Shown one piece after another: positions 44,744-53,600 of a stretch of DNA of 64,000 nt (positions are counted from its first letter, which is position 1; each line of letters begins with the position of its first letter). The notes under the pieces are model-generated. The model did not search any database. It saw only the letters and a program-made list of their open reading frames with translations, and was not told the origin of the DNA. This stretch comes from Flavobacterium pectinovorum. Lineage in GTDB: Bacteria; Bacteroidota; Bacteroidia; Flavobacteriales; Flavobacteriaceae. The stretch is taken from positions 124,001 to 188,000 of the forward strand of contig NZ_RCZH01000005.1 in the NCBI RefSeq assembly GCF_006438875.1, in the 5' to 3' direction. The position numbers and the translations under genes are program-made.

Positions 44744-44758
44744 AATAGTTATATGTTT

Positions 44759-45643
44759 TTAAGGAGTATTCGATTGCTCTGTTTCTCTGACTTTTTGATT
44801 GTCTAAGATTTTCTGTAAAAAGGGATTTACCTGATTTTCAATTTCGGATTCAGATATATCTAAAGATTTTGGATCGTCTACTAATGCATGCCACGGTTTT
44901 GGACCATCAAAATTGTAGTTTCCGAAAACAATTACTGGAGTTCCTTTTACTTTTACGTTTTCCTTGTCTTTCAAAATCCATTCATCTGCCCATTTATAAA
45001 GATCTTTGGCGTCTTTTTCCTGTAAACGCAAGCAAGAATGTGAAGCAGGATATCCTGGTAATGCGTATTCGTGGAAACCAACGCCAAGTTTGTTTTCGAT
45101 ATTAAAATTCCATTTTAAGTCCCATTCGTCATTAAAAGTGCTGGTTGTTTTTTCGGCTTTCCAATTGGTAAAAAATAATCCGGTTGGAGTTGGATCTTTT
45201 TTTCTTCCCATATTGGTTGGACCTGTGTAGATTAATTCTCCATTTTCATATGCAGCAAATGCCTGAGCAGGGTAGGAGAAAATTATAACTTTTGAAACAT
45301 CTGTCAAGGCTGCGACGTGCAACGGAAAAGGAAGATAGTAAACAATATCTCCACTAAAATCACTAGGAATTACAACAGAATCCAATTTTGCAAAATTGGC
45401 TTTGTCTGTTCTGTTTATGGCATAAGCAATACGAAGTTTGCTGCTATCTGATTCGTTTGTTTTTAACCATTCTTTGGTTTTCTCAAAATGAAAACTAACA
45501 GATGATCCTGGTTTCTTATATTCAATTGTTTTATGTGGTTTTGCTTCTTCGCCTGTTCTTATGGTTTTGTTTTCTTTACAGGAAACTAATAGAACTAAAA
45601 TTAACAGAAGTAAAATATTTGTTGTGTAATATAACTTTCTCAT
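44759..45643 (-). CDS. L,D-transpeptidase (YkuD) lipoprotein
   Basis: 294 residues. Lipobox LLVSC (Cys 22). The YkuD domain spans about 115-230; TGPTNMGRKKDPTPTGLF and the catalytic stretch GVGFHEYALPGYPASHSCLR with His191 and Cys204. In most YkuD enzymes the motif reads SHGCxR; here a Ser replaces the Gly (SHSC). The enzyme would form 3-3 peptidoglycan cross-links or attach proteins to peptidoglycan in the periplasm. It stands alone. Confidence 0.85.
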   Translation of the reverse strand: MRKLYYTTNILLLLILVLLVSCKENKTIRTGEEAKPHKTIEYKKPGSSVSFHFEKTKEWLKTNESDSSKLRIAYAINRTDKANFAKLDSVVIPSDFSGDIVYYLPFPLHVAALTDVSKVIIFSYPAQAFAAYENGELIYTGPTNMGRKKDPTPTGLFFTNWKAEKTTSTFNDEWDLKWNFNIENKLGVGFHEYALPGYPASHSCLRLQEKDAKDLYKWADEWILKDKENVKVKGTPVIVFGNYNFDGPKPWHALVDDPKSLDISESEIENQVNPFLQKILDNQKVRETEQSNTP

Positions 45644-45727
45644 AATAGAATTTTTATTATAGTAAAGTTATATTTTTAATACCTGAATTTATTACACAAT
45701 TCCTTGAATTGGTTATTGGATTATCAT

Positions 45728-46303
45728 TTAGTCAATAGCATTCATTTGATACAAATCATCGAGAATCAGCTTGAAAAGTTCAAGTAACAATTTTAAAGTC
45801 TGTATATCTTTGATCTGACCATCCATAAAATAGGATAATTCAAATTCATTTTCGGGTAATTCCTTTTCCCAAATTCCTTGGTAATTTAAAATTTGAATGT
45901 TAACATCTTTTTGAGAGCTGATAAGATTTCTGATTTCTTTATTACGTAATAATGTTTTTATTTTAAATTCATTATTGCTTTTAATGATGAATGCTTTGTC
46001 AAAATCCGGATAACCAATTTCTATATCTTGAGCTCCAAAAAATTTTTCAATTTTCCGAACAAACCCTTCCCGATAGATTTCAAATTTAAAATTATCTTTC
46101 AAAGTAATTGGAGTAATTACCCGAGTCATTTGGGTGGAATTTTTTCCTGACCAAAGTCTATAATTGTCAAAGATAATTTTCCAGTTTTTGTATTCAATTT
46201 CAGTAGAATCGGATCGCCAGGAATATCCTTCTGTGAAAGTTCCGTTAGTTTCTTTTGCGAGTTCTTGCCAAATATTGATGTTATTTTTAGAATTATCAAA
46301 CAT
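45728..46303 (-). CDS. Protein of unknown function (DUF3137-like pattern)
   Basis: 191 residues, no signal peptide. WQELAKETNGTFTEGYSWRS, VITPITLKDNFKFEIYREGF, GYPDFDKAFIIKSNNEFKIK-T and LKLLLELFKLILDDLYQM are seen. The strand pattern with (I/V)GYPDFDKxFxIKSN recalls DUF3137-type domains, which test a stored object against a threshold, but the match is weak. It follows a small exported protein by 24 bp and an alpha/beta hydrolase further upstream, all on one strand, so they form an operon. Function unknown. Confidence 0.7.
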   Translation of the reverse strand: MFDNSKNNINIWQELAKETNGTFTEGYSWRSDSTEIEYKNWKIIFDNYRLWSGKNSTQMTRVITPITLKDNFKFEIYREGFVRKIEKFFGAQDIEIGYPDFDKAFIIKSNNEFKIKTLLRNKEIRNLISSQKDVNIQILNYQGIWEKELPENEFELSYFMDGQIKDIQTLKLLLELFKLILDDLYQMNAID

Positions 46304-46327
46304 TGATTTTATATTAAGAAGGGATTT

Positions 46328-46720
46328 TTATTTTATGATTATAAATTTTATGGGAAATGTTTGATTCCGAACAGTTGCAGTTCCATAGATAGTATCATCT
46401 TTTATTTTTTCAAACTTTACATTCATGATTTCTCCCGCTTTAAACGGAAAATCGGGCAAAGTAATTTCTGTCATCGTTGCATTATACTCACAATCGCTCA
46501 ACCATTCTAAATCAGATTTAATGTAATATTTTCCATCCTCTAAATTCTCAACATGTTTGTTATCTTTAATAATAATATAATCAGTATTGTCTGGCTTGTG
46601 TGCATATTTTAATTTGATATCCTTAAGGATTTTGCAGTCAAAGTTTTGATTATTCTGAGCCATTGAAATTGTTGCGGTAAGAAATAAGATTAAAAGAGTA
46701 AATGATTTTAGAAAACTCAT
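46328..46720 (-). CDS. Small exported protein of unknown function
   Basis: 130 residues with signal peptide ending TISMAQ. Mature region: NFDCKILKDIKLKYAHKPDN, GKYYIKSDLEWLSDCEYNAT and GTATVRNQTFPIKFIIIK, compatible with a single small beta domain with two Cys (a possible disulfide between Cys28 and Cys77 regions). Several Bacteroidota encode similar tiny secreted proteins. Second gene of the cluster 45728-47686; 12 bp after the hydrolase. Confidence 0.75.
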   Translation of the reverse strand: MSFLKSFTLLILFLTATISMAQNNQNFDCKILKDIKLKYAHKPDNTDYIIIKDNKHVENLEDGKYYIKSDLEWLSDCEYNATMTEITLPDFPFKAGEIMNVKFEKIKDDTIYGTATVRNQTFPIKFIIIK

Positions 46721-46732
46721 TTTTTGTAAAGA

Positions 46733-47686
46733 TTAAATTGTTTTTTTGTTTATTAGAAAGTCAGAAACATTTTTATTCCATTCGACTTTGTTTTTTGTCA
46801 GGTAATTTTCATGTCCTGTGTTTTTATGAATATTTAATTTTTTTTGACCTTTCAAATTTGTATAAATTTCATGAATTTCTTTTAGGCTTACACTTTTATC
46901 TTTTTCTCCGTAAAGCAATAAAGTTGGGCAACTTATATTTTTTGCATATTCAGTTGGATTATGACTAAATCCCCAAAAGCCATTTTGAATTCCACCCCAA
47001 AACACTAAAATTCCTGCCATTGGAAAAGTTGGTGCGTTCATTTTTTTGAATCTGGCGCACACTGTTGTATACATTGAGCCAAAAGGACATTCTATTATAA
47101 TCCCTTTTGGTTTTATTTTATAATCATTAATGCATTTCATGATAGCGACTGCTCCCATTGAAGTACCAAATAAGTATATGTTTTTTTCTCTTGTTTGGAA
47201 TAAATAGTCATATACTGTTTTTACTTCTTCGGCTTCTTTATAACCAATTGTCGTTTGATTTCCTTCAGAATTTCCGCTTCCCATAAAATCTACAAGCATG
47301 GTATTAAAACCGAGTTTAATAAATTCATCGGATTTATCAATCATTGAAGATTTATCTCCACCATAACCATGAAATAGAATGATTGTTCCTTTTGACTTTT
47401 CAGTTTTTATTAACCAACACTCAATTTCCTTATTGCTTTTTAGTTTTACTGTTTGATATTTTTGAGTTGGAAACTTTGTGTTTTTTGGTTTAGGGTTATT
47501 AACTCCAAGAAATAAAGTTTTTACTTTTTCAAATGAAGATAGTTTTTCGGGACTATTTGTTTTTACAGATTCGTTTTCTGTAAAATGTGTGAATTTATAA
47601 GCATGAAAAAAAGCAACAATATTTATTAGTATAAAAATTGTTGCTAGTATTGTGGAATATATTTTTCGATTTTTAAATATCTTCAT
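46733..47686 (-). CDS. Membrane-anchored alpha/beta hydrolase (S33-like)
   Basis: 317 residues. One N-terminal membrane anchor (8-28, YSTILATIFILINIVAFFHA). Motifs: TIILFHGYGGDKSSMIDKSD (oxyanion hole), LVDFMGSGNSEGNQTT, nucleophile elbow YLFGTSMGAVAIMK, YGEKDKSVSLKEI for the Asp and NTGHENYLTKNK for the His. Related to BAAT/serine aminopeptidase-like proteins of the E. coli YhfR/FrsA type, without a known substrate. First gene of a three-gene unit. Confidence 0.85.
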   Translation of the reverse strand: MKIFKNRKIYSTILATIFILINIVAFFHAYKFTHFTENESVKTNSPEKLSSFEKVKTLFLGVNNPKPKNTKFPTQKYQTVKLKSNKEIECWLIKTEKSKGTIILFHGYGGDKSSMIDKSDEFIKLGFNTMLVDFMGSGNSEGNQTTIGYKEAEEVKTVYDYLFQTREKNIYLFGTSMGAVAIMKCINDYKIKPKGIIIECPFGSMYTTVCARFKKMNAPTFPMAGILVFWGGIQNGFWGFSHNPTEYAKNISCPTLLLYGEKDKSVSLKEIHEIYTNLKGQKKLNIHKNTGHENYLTKNKVEWNKNVSDFLINKKTI

Positions 47687-47727
47687 TTAATTTTAGTTTG
47701 ATGATTTAAAAATACTCAAAAAAAAAA

Positions 47728-48309
47728 CTAAATCAGACCTTTTATCTTCGCATGCTGCAATAATAAAATGGTTTTTGCATCTGTAATTTCTCCGGATTCA
47801 ATCATGCCATAAGCTTCGTCAAAAGTGTATTCCAGAACTTCAATGTTTTCCTGTTCAGCATCTAATCCTCCGCCATCATTTACTTTCATAGTTTCATCAT
47901 ATTCCCCAACAAAAAGATATAAAATTTCTGTTACAGAACCAGGTGACATATAGGTTTCTATAACTTTTTTAACCTCTTTTAATCTGTAACCAGTTTCTTC
48001 TTCGGTTTCGCGAATTACAGCTTGTTCCGCATTATCCTGATCCAGAAGTCCTGCACAAACTTCGATCATCATTCCGGTTTTATTTCCGTTAAGATAAGTT
48101 GGTAAGCGAAATTGCCTTGTTAGGATTACTGTTTTTTTTGATGAATTATACAATAAAATTGCGGCTCCATTTCCGCGGTCATAAACTTCGCGAATATGAG
48201 ATTCTACTTTGCCATCTTTCTTTTGGTAATCAAAAGTTACTTTGTTAAGTATATACCAATTGTCTGATAACAACTTGGTTTCGGTAACTTTAATTTCTGG
48301 ATTTTTCAT
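47728..48309 (-). CDS. Nudix hydrolase, NudK (GDP-mannose pyrophosphatase)-like
   Basis: 193 residues. The Nudix box reads GLLDQDNAEQAVIRETEEET-GY with RExxEExG catalytic metal ligands. The N-terminal half (TETKLLSDNWYILNKVTFDY, VILTRQFRLPTYLNGNKTGM) and MIEVCAGLLD, YMSPGSVTEILYLFVGEYDE are the pattern of NudK, which hydrolyses GDP-mannose and similar nucleotide sugars. It is downstream of purA but separated by a terminator (48334-48360). Confidence 0.9.
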   Translation of the reverse strand: MKNPEIKVTETKLLSDNWYILNKVTFDYQKKDGKVESHIREVYDRGNGAAILLYNSSKKTVILTRQFRLPTYLNGNKTGMMIEVCAGLLDQDNAEQAVIRETEEETGYRLKEVKKVIETYMSPGSVTEILYLFVGEYDETMKVNDGGGLDAEQENIEVLEYTFDEAYGMIESGEITDAKTILLLQHAKIKGLI

Positions 48310-48333
48310 AAATAGAAATGTTTTGTATAAAAA

Positions 48334-48360
48334 AAAACGCTCTGGTTATCAGAGCGTTTA
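48334..48360 (-). terminator. Terminator of purA
   Basis: AACGCTCTG-gttat-CAGAGCGTT followed on the minus strand by eight T. Confidence 0.9.
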
Positions 48361-48366
48361 GATGTA

Positions 48367-49638
48367 TTATTTTGTTATTGTTTGCTTTCTGTCTGGTCCA
48401 ACAGATACAATCTTGATTGGCACTCCAACTTCTTGTTCAATAAACTCAATATATTCTTTTAGCTCGACAGGTAATTGATCGTAAGTGGTCAATCCCGTTA
48501 AATCAGCGTGCCATCCTTTAAATTCTTTATAAACAGGAGTTACGTTTTCCGGCTCGATGTTATAAGGAAAGTGAGAAATGTTTTGACCTTTATAGTTGTA
48601 CTCTGTACAAACTTTTAAAGTTTCAAATCCTGAAAGAACGTCACCTTTCATCATCATTAATTGTGTAACACCGTTTACCTGAACAGCATATTTTAAAGCT
48701 ACAAGGTCTAACCATCCACAACGTCTTTGTCTTCCTGTAACAGATCCAAATTCGTTACCAACTCTTGCCATTGTAGCACCAACTTCGTCAAAAAGTTCTG
48801 TTGGGAAAGGTCCGCTACCAACACGTGTAACATAAGCTTTAAAAATTCCGTAAACTTCTTTGATTTTGTTAGGAGCAATTCCTAAACCTGTACAAGCTCC
48901 GGCAGCAGTAGTATTTGATGAAGTTACGAAAGGATAAGTTCCAAAATCAACATCTAATAAAGATCCCTGAGCTCCTTCGCATAAAATAGATTTACCAGCT
49001 TTTTGAGCTTGGTAGATATATTCTTCACTGTCAATAAAATCTAATTTTTTTAATTCTTCAATAGCTTCAAAAAACTCTTTTTCAAGTTCCGCTAAATTGT
49101 ATTGAATCGCTACATCATAAAAAGCAATCATTGCTTCATGTTTGTCAGCCAAAGCTCTGTAACGTTCTTTAAAGTCTTCTAATTCGATATCTCCAACACG
49201 CAATCCGTTTCTACCGGTTTTGTCCATATAAGTAGGACCAATTCCTTTAAGAGTAGAACCAATTTTTGCTTTTCCTTTAGATGCTTCAGAAGCTGCATCT
49301 AACAAACGGTGCGTTGGTAAAATTAAATGTGCTTTTCTTGAAATGATCAATTTATTTTTGATGTCAAGGTTAAATTTCGCTAAACCTTCAATTTCTTTTT
49401 GAAAAACTACCGGATCTATTACAACACCGTTACCGATGATGTTTATTGATTTTTTATGAAAAATTCCAGAAGGAATGGTTCTAAGTACATGTTTGATTCC
49501 GTCAAATTCTAATGTATGTCCAGCATTTGGTCCTCCTTGAAAACGTGCAATAATGTCATAATTAGAGGTAAGAACGTCAACAATTTTTCCTTTACCTTCA
49601 TCTCCCCATTGTAATCCTAGTAATAAATCTACGGTCAT
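48367..49638 (-). CDS. purA: Adenylosuccinate synthetase
   Basis: 423 residues, normal length. GTP-dependent conversion of IMP and aspartate to adenylosuccinate. VDLLLGLQWGDEGKGKIVDV (catalytic Asp and P-loop-like motif), GGPNAGHTLEFDGIKHVLRT with catalytic His, GIGPTYMDKTGRNGLRVGD, GAQGSLLDVDFGTYPFVTSS-N and RVGSGPFPTEL mark it clearly. Together with guaB in this window the two branches of purine synthesis from IMP are covered. It is directly downstream of a Fur-family gene on the same strand (95 bp gap). Confidence 0.97.
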   Translation of the reverse strand: MTVDLLLGLQWGDEGKGKIVDVLTSNYDIIARFQGGPNAGHTLEFDGIKHVLRTIPSGIFHKKSINIIGNGVVIDPVVFQKEIEGLAKFNLDIKNKLIISRKAHLILPTHRLLDAASEASKGKAKIGSTLKGIGPTYMDKTGRNGLRVGDIELEDFKERYRALADKHEAMIAFYDVAIQYNLAELEKEFFEAIEELKKLDFIDSEEYIYQAQKAGKSILCEGAQGSLLDVDFGTYPFVTSSNTTAAGACTGLGIAPNKIKEVYGIFKAYVTRVGSGPFPTELFDEVGATMARVGNEFGSVTGRQRRCGWLDLVALKYAVQVNGVTQLMMMKGDVLSGFETLKVCTEYNYKGQNISHFPYNIEPENVTPVYKEFKGWHADLTGLTTYDQLPVELKEYIEFIEQEVGVPIKIVSVGPDRKQTITK

Positions 49639-49733
49639 TCTGTTTTAATTTGCGTTGAGGCAATCTCAATTGCCCTACTGATTAATGTAGTTAATTTTCT
49701 TTTTTTTATTTTCTAAATAATTCCCTTTCCGGA

Positions 49734-50192
49734 TTATTGTTTTTGCTTTTTGTTTCCGTAGAAATATAAGGAATGATTCGTTATTTCGATATCAAATATT
49801 TCTTCGATTGTTTTTTTGATGGTCTGAATTCTTGGGTCGCAAAATTCAATTACTTCGCCAGAATCAGTCATGATAATATGATCGTGCTGTTTGTCGAAAT
49901 AAGATTTTTCGTAATAGGCCTGATTTTGCCCAAATTGATGTTTTCTAACCAAGGCACAGTCTAACAATAACTCGATCGTGTTGTATAAAGTAGCTCTACT
50001 CACACGATAGTTTTTGTTTTTCATTTTGATATATAAGTTTTCTATGTCAAAATGCTCTTCGCTATCGTAAATTTCCTGAAGTATAGCATAACGCTCAGGA
50101 GTTTTGCGATGCCCTTTTTGCTCAAGATACATTGTAAAAACGTTTTTTACAATTTCTTGATTCTTAGTGTTGTCAGTTGAAATGAGTGTCAT
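49734..50192 (-). CDS. Fur-family transcriptional regulator
   Basis: 152 residues from the ATG at 50192. The frame extends to a TTG at 50201, but that codon is part of the -7 box, so it cannot be the start. Winged-helix domain 15-90 ([40 protein letters not shown]), dimerisation part with [20 protein letters not shown]. The structural CxxC zinc pair of E. coli Fur is absent (MTDS at the expected position; only two isolated Cys in the protein). The metal sensed (iron, or peroxide as in PerR) cannot be told. Lies 95 bp upstream of purA. Confidence 0.9.
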   Translation of the reverse strand: MTLISTDNTKNQEIVKNVFTMYLEQKGHRKTPERYAILQEIYDSEEHFDIENLYIKMKNKNYRVSRATLYNTIELLLDCALVRKHQFGQNQAYYEKSYFDKQHDHIIMTDSGEVIEFCDPRIQTIKKTIEEIFDIEITNHSLYFYGNKKQKQ

Positions 50193-50198
50193 ATCCGG

Positions 50199-50206
50199 CA
50201 AAGATA
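50199..50206 (-). promoter_or_regulatory. -7 box TATCTTTG of the Fur-family gene, near-leaderless
   Basis: Exact TAnnTTTG match; the ATG begins 6 nt after its last base, so the mRNA starts at or very close to the start codon. Confidence 0.65.
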
Positions 50207-50376
50207 ATTTTTTATTTTTAATGAATAAAAGTTTCGGGTTTAAAGTTTAACTTTCCACTTTAGATTTGATCCGAAATAAGGCACTAATTACAGGCTTTTG
50301 CGGAGATTAAATTTAAAGAATTTAAATAAACTTAATTAACATAATTATTTTTATTTATGATAAAACTAACAAATCT

Positions 50377-50925
50377 TCAGCTAGTCTTAGACATATACAT
50401 GTACCAATTCCATTCCCAGGTTTTTCCCTCGTCGTCTGACATCGCCTGACTCCAAACAGGATTATTTTGATCTCTGGCATCCCAACGGAATACTTGCAGT
50501 ACTTTTTTGTTTTCAAAAATATCTTTAGAAAAAAAATGTCCAACATTGTTTTCAAAGGACCCAATTACTGGTTTATCTAAAGTTCCGGTGTTTGAATCCG
50601 CCCAATAAATACTCCACAATTTTGTTTTTGGATTAAAAAGGCGAACCGTCATTCCTTCAAAAGGCTCACCATCAAAAGTGGCGAGAAAATTATCAATATT
50701 ACCAATTCCGTTTAGAATCTTGTACATTTCCTGAGTCGAAGGAAATTCAATCCATTCGGTACAATTTGCAAATCGTTGTTTTAATTTCTTATTTCGAATA
50801 ACCGATTTTCCTTGAAAAAAATCAAAATCATCTTTTGAAGAAGATTCAGAAGCAACAATTAAAAGTTCTCCGTTTTCGTCAAAATTTACTTTAGGAATTT
50901 CCATTTCTAAGGAACTGTTTTTCAT
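50377..50925 (-). CDS. Protein of unknown function (DUF1579-like pattern)
   Basis: 182 residues, no signal peptide. DDFDFFQGKSVIRNKKLKQR near 33-52 resembles the FxxGxWxxxN opening of calycin-like DUF1579 proteins, followed by antiparallel strands (GMTVRLFNPKTKLWSIYWAD, FSKDIFENKKVLQVFRWDAR, MSDDEGKTWEWNWYMYMSK). These single-barrel proteins bind hydrophobic ligands in some cases; no function is known. It follows the (p)ppGpp synthetase gene by 18 bp on the same strand and is probably in its operon. Confidence 0.8.
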   Translation of the reverse strand: MKNSSLEMEIPKVNFDENGELLIVASESSSKDDFDFFQGKSVIRNKKLKQRFANCTEWIEFPSTQEMYKILNGIGNIDNFLATFDGEPFEGMTVRLFNPKTKLWSIYWADSNTGTLDKPVIGSFENNVGHFFSKDIFENKKVLQVFRWDARDQNNPVWSQAMSDDEGKTWEWNWYMYMSKTS

Positions 50926-50943
50926 ATATAATTAAAAAAATAT

Positions 50944-53166
50944 CTAGGTTCTGTATTCTCGGGTTACTTTATCAACACCGTCAATTTTTTTGATGGCATT
51001 AATCATTTTCTTCAAAATCGTATTATTTTTTACAATAACAGCAATTTGTCCGTGAAAAATTCCTGCATCAGTACTCAACGAAATACTCTGAATATTCACA
51101 CTCATATTGTTCGAAATTACCCTTGTCAATTGGTTTGTAAGCCCCAAAACATCCATTCCGGTAATGTTGATAATAGCTTTGAATTCTTCTTGCGACGAAT
51201 CAATCCATTTGGCGCTCATAATACGATAAGCGTAGTTTGATTGCATTCCAATCGCATTTGGACAGTCTTTTTTGTGAACTTTGATTCCTTCGTTTATCGT
51301 TACAAATCCAAAAACATCATCTCCCGGAATTGGATTACAACATTGCGAAAGTTTGTAATCCAGTTTGTCATGATCAGTTCCAAAAACCAGCATATCATAA
51401 TTACTGCTGATAACAGGTTTATGAATCTCGTCAGAAGTAGTGGTGTCTTTATTTCGTTTAATTTTATTTTTAAAGAAATTGATAAACGTATTGCTTTTTT
51501 GGGCTGCGTAATCTTTTAATTGTTGATTTTCAATCGCTCCAATTCCAACTCTGTAAAATAAATCTAAACTTGTTTTAAGCTTAAAAAAGTTAACCAATTC
51601 ATTGATAACTTGTTCATTGATTGTTATTTTTAAATGTCTTAGTTTTCGGGTAAGTAATTCTTTTCCTTCTTCGGCAATTTTTTTAGTATTCTCGTTAAGA
51701 ACGTTTTTAATTTTATTTTTGGCTCTCGAAGTTGTTACATATTCCAACCAGTTTACTGTTGGTTTTTGATTTGCAGAAGTTATAACTTCGACCTGATCAC
51801 CACTTTTTAATTCGTGATTCAACGGAACCAAACGTCCATTAACACGTGTTCCTCTGGTTTTAATTCCAATTTCGGAGTGAATACTAAACGCAAAATCTAG
51901 TGAAGTTGCTCCTTTTGGCAGCGATTTAATTTCCCCTTTTGGCGTAAAGACAAAGATTTCTTTCGAATATAAATTCATTTTAAAATCTTCTACAAAATCA
52001 ACCGCATTAGTTTCTTGATTTTCCAGCGCTTCACGAAGTAAATTCAGCCACACATCCAAACCGCTTTCTTCAGTTGCTCCGTTTTTGTATTTGTAGTGTG
52101 CTGCATAACCTTTTTCGGCAATTTCGTCCATACGCTCGCTTCGAACCTGTACTTCGACCCAACGGCCTTTTGGTCCCATAACGGTAATGTGCAAAGCTTC
52201 GTAACCGGTTGATTTTGGAGAGGATATCCAGTCACGCAAACGGCTTGGGCTTGGTCTGTAATGATCTGTAACGATGGAATAGATTTTCCATGCTACAAAT
52301 TTTTCATCATGTGGATCTGATTTGTAGACAATTCTTAAGGCAAATTTGTCATAAACTTCATCAAAACTCACATTTTGAGCGCGCATTTTTCGACGAATCG
52401 AATAAATAGATTTCGGACGCCCTTTTATGATATAATCAATGTTCTCCAGGTCTAAAGATTTTTTTAAAACATCTGAGATATCCTTGATATAGGCATCTTG
52501 TTCTTCTTTTGTTTCCCGAATCTTGCTTACAATGTCATTGTAAACAGCCGGTTCTGTATATTTTAAACCTAAATCCTCTAATTTAGTTTTAATATTATAA
52601 AGTCCTAAACGGTGGGCAAGAGGAGCGTAAATATAAAGTGTTTCTGAGGCGATTTTAGTTTGTTTATATTCCGCCATCGAATCCATAGTTTGCATATTGT
52701 GCAAACGATCCGCTAGTTTGATCAAAATTACCCGAACGTCATCGTTCAAAGTCAGAATCATTTTTCTGAAATTCTCTGCTTGCATAGAAGCATTCAAATC
52801 TTTTTGAACCAATGATATTTTGGTTAAACCTTCAACCAACTGTGCTACTTTTGGGTTGAATAAACGCTCAATATCTTCAACTGTTATAGGAGTATCTTCA
52901 ACAACATCGTGCAATAAAGCCGCAGCAATAGAGGTCGCTCCCAAACCAATTTCTGAGGCAACAATTTTTGCAACTGCAATAGGATGAAAGATATACGCTT
53001 CGCCAGATTTACGTCTTTGTTCTTTATGTGCGTCAACGGCAACATCAAATGCTTTACGGATAAGTTTTTTGTCGGTTGGGCTTAAAGTCTGGTAACTGAT
53101 TCGAAGTAATTCTTTGTACTCTTGTGCAATTGCTTTGTTTTCTTTTTCAATATCTATTTCTATCAT
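50944..53166 (-). CDS. Bifunctional (p)ppGpp synthetase/hydrolase (RelA/SpoT family)
   Basis: 740 residues from the ATG at 53166 (the frame allows a start 15 bp upstream; MIEIDIEKENKAIAQEYKEL is the usual beginning). The HD hydrolase domain (about 30-200) keeps its metal ligands: AAALLHDVVEDTPIT, with His86 and Asp87 from this start. The synthetase domain (about 230-370) has KGRPKSIYSIRRKM and KFALRIVYKS, YEALHITVMGPKGRWVEVQV. TGS (about 385-450, FVFTPKGEIKSLPKGATSLD) and a C-terminal ACT domain follow. Both activities look intact, so it sets ppGpp levels on its own in the stringent response. Confidence 0.95.
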   Translation of the reverse strand: MIEIDIEKENKAIAQEYKELLRISYQTLSPTDKKLIRKAFDVAVDAHKEQRRKSGEAYIFHPIAVAKIVASEIGLGATSIAAALLHDVVEDTPITVEDIERLFNPKVAQLVEGLTKISLVQKDLNASMQAENFRKMILTLNDDVRVILIKLADRLHNMQTMDSMAEYKQTKIASETLYIYAPLAHRLGLYNIKTKLEDLGLKYTEPAVYNDIVSKIRETKEEQDAYIKDISDVLKKSLDLENIDYIIKGRPKSIYSIRRKMRAQNVSFDEVYDKFALRIVYKSDPHDEKFVAWKIYSIVTDHYRPSPSRLRDWISSPKSTGYEALHITVMGPKGRWVEVQVRSERMDEIAEKGYAAHYKYKNGATEESGLDVWLNLLREALENQETNAVDFVEDFKMNLYSKEIFVFTPKGEIKSLPKGATSLDFAFSIHSEIGIKTRGTRVNGRLVPLNHELKSGDQVEVITSANQKPTVNWLEYVTTSRAKNKIKNVLNENTKKIAEEGKELLTRKLRHLKITINEQVINELVNFFKLKTSLDLFYRVGIGAIENQQLKDYAAQKSNTFINFFKNKIKRNKDTTTSDEIHKPVISSNYDMLVFGTDHDKLDYKLSQCCNPIPGDDVFGFVTINEGIKVHKKDCPNAIGMQSNYAYRIMSAKWIDSSQEEFKAIINITGMDVLGLTNQLTRVISNNMSVNIQSISLSTDAGIFHGQIAVIVKNNTILKKMINAIKKIDGVDKVTREYRT

Positions 53167-53181
53167 AACGGCATGGTTCAA

Positions 53182-53600
53182 GTACTAAAAATAGCAATAA
53201 GTTTGAACATACGCAAGGGAAACGATTGTTGATTTCTGATTTCTGATTTTAGATTTTAAAGGGTAGATTTTGATACGTAAAATCAAACGTCCCGAAACTT
53301 CGGGAGAGATCCTTTTTTGTTAAAAAGTATTTTGAATCTGTTTAGTTTGACTAAGGTTATTTTGTTTTTTTATCAAACTTAGTGTGGTAAAAAAGGTGTA
53401 GTCCCTACGGGACAAATAATCTTGCTTGGTTTTTTTTACCAACAGATAATCTCTCCGAGATATACTTTTTTTGAGTTAAAATTGAAAGAAAATCTTTAAT
53501 TTCTAAAAAGTATATCTCGGAGAGATTATCTGTTGGTAGCGCCAATTATTAGCCCCAGAATAAAATGTCCCGTAGGGACTATCTGTTTTCTAGAGATAAT
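53182..53600. repeat. Intergenic region with a nested inverted-repeat element
   Basis: 419 bp. After an A+T-rich part with a CCCGAAACTTCGGG palindrome (53291-53304) comes the element at 53399-53581. It also serves as the end of the downstream serine hydrolase gene, whose stop is at 53601. Confidence 0.75.
53399..53581. mobile_element. MITE-like element with two nested perfect inverted repeats
   Basis: Outer arms 53399-53414 and 53566-53581 (TAGTCCCTACGGGACA and complement) are nearly perfect; inner arms 53437-53470 and 53505-53538 are a perfect 34-bp pair beginning TACCAACAGATAATCTCTCC. The layout matches 7063-7256, with the order of inner and outer words changed. No coding capacity. Confidence 0.65.

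Larger units (their letters stand above)
44302..44758. repeat. Repeat-rich intergenic region
   Basis: 457 bp. Besides the tetR promoter it has two blocks of GGTTCAAAG words (44370-44402, 44540-44562), two GACGCAC-type hairpins (about 44413-44430, 44572-44589), a hairpin AGACCTAACA/TGTTAGGTCT (44447-44479) and a terminator (44699-44743). All but the last recur elsewhere in the window. Confidence 0.75.
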
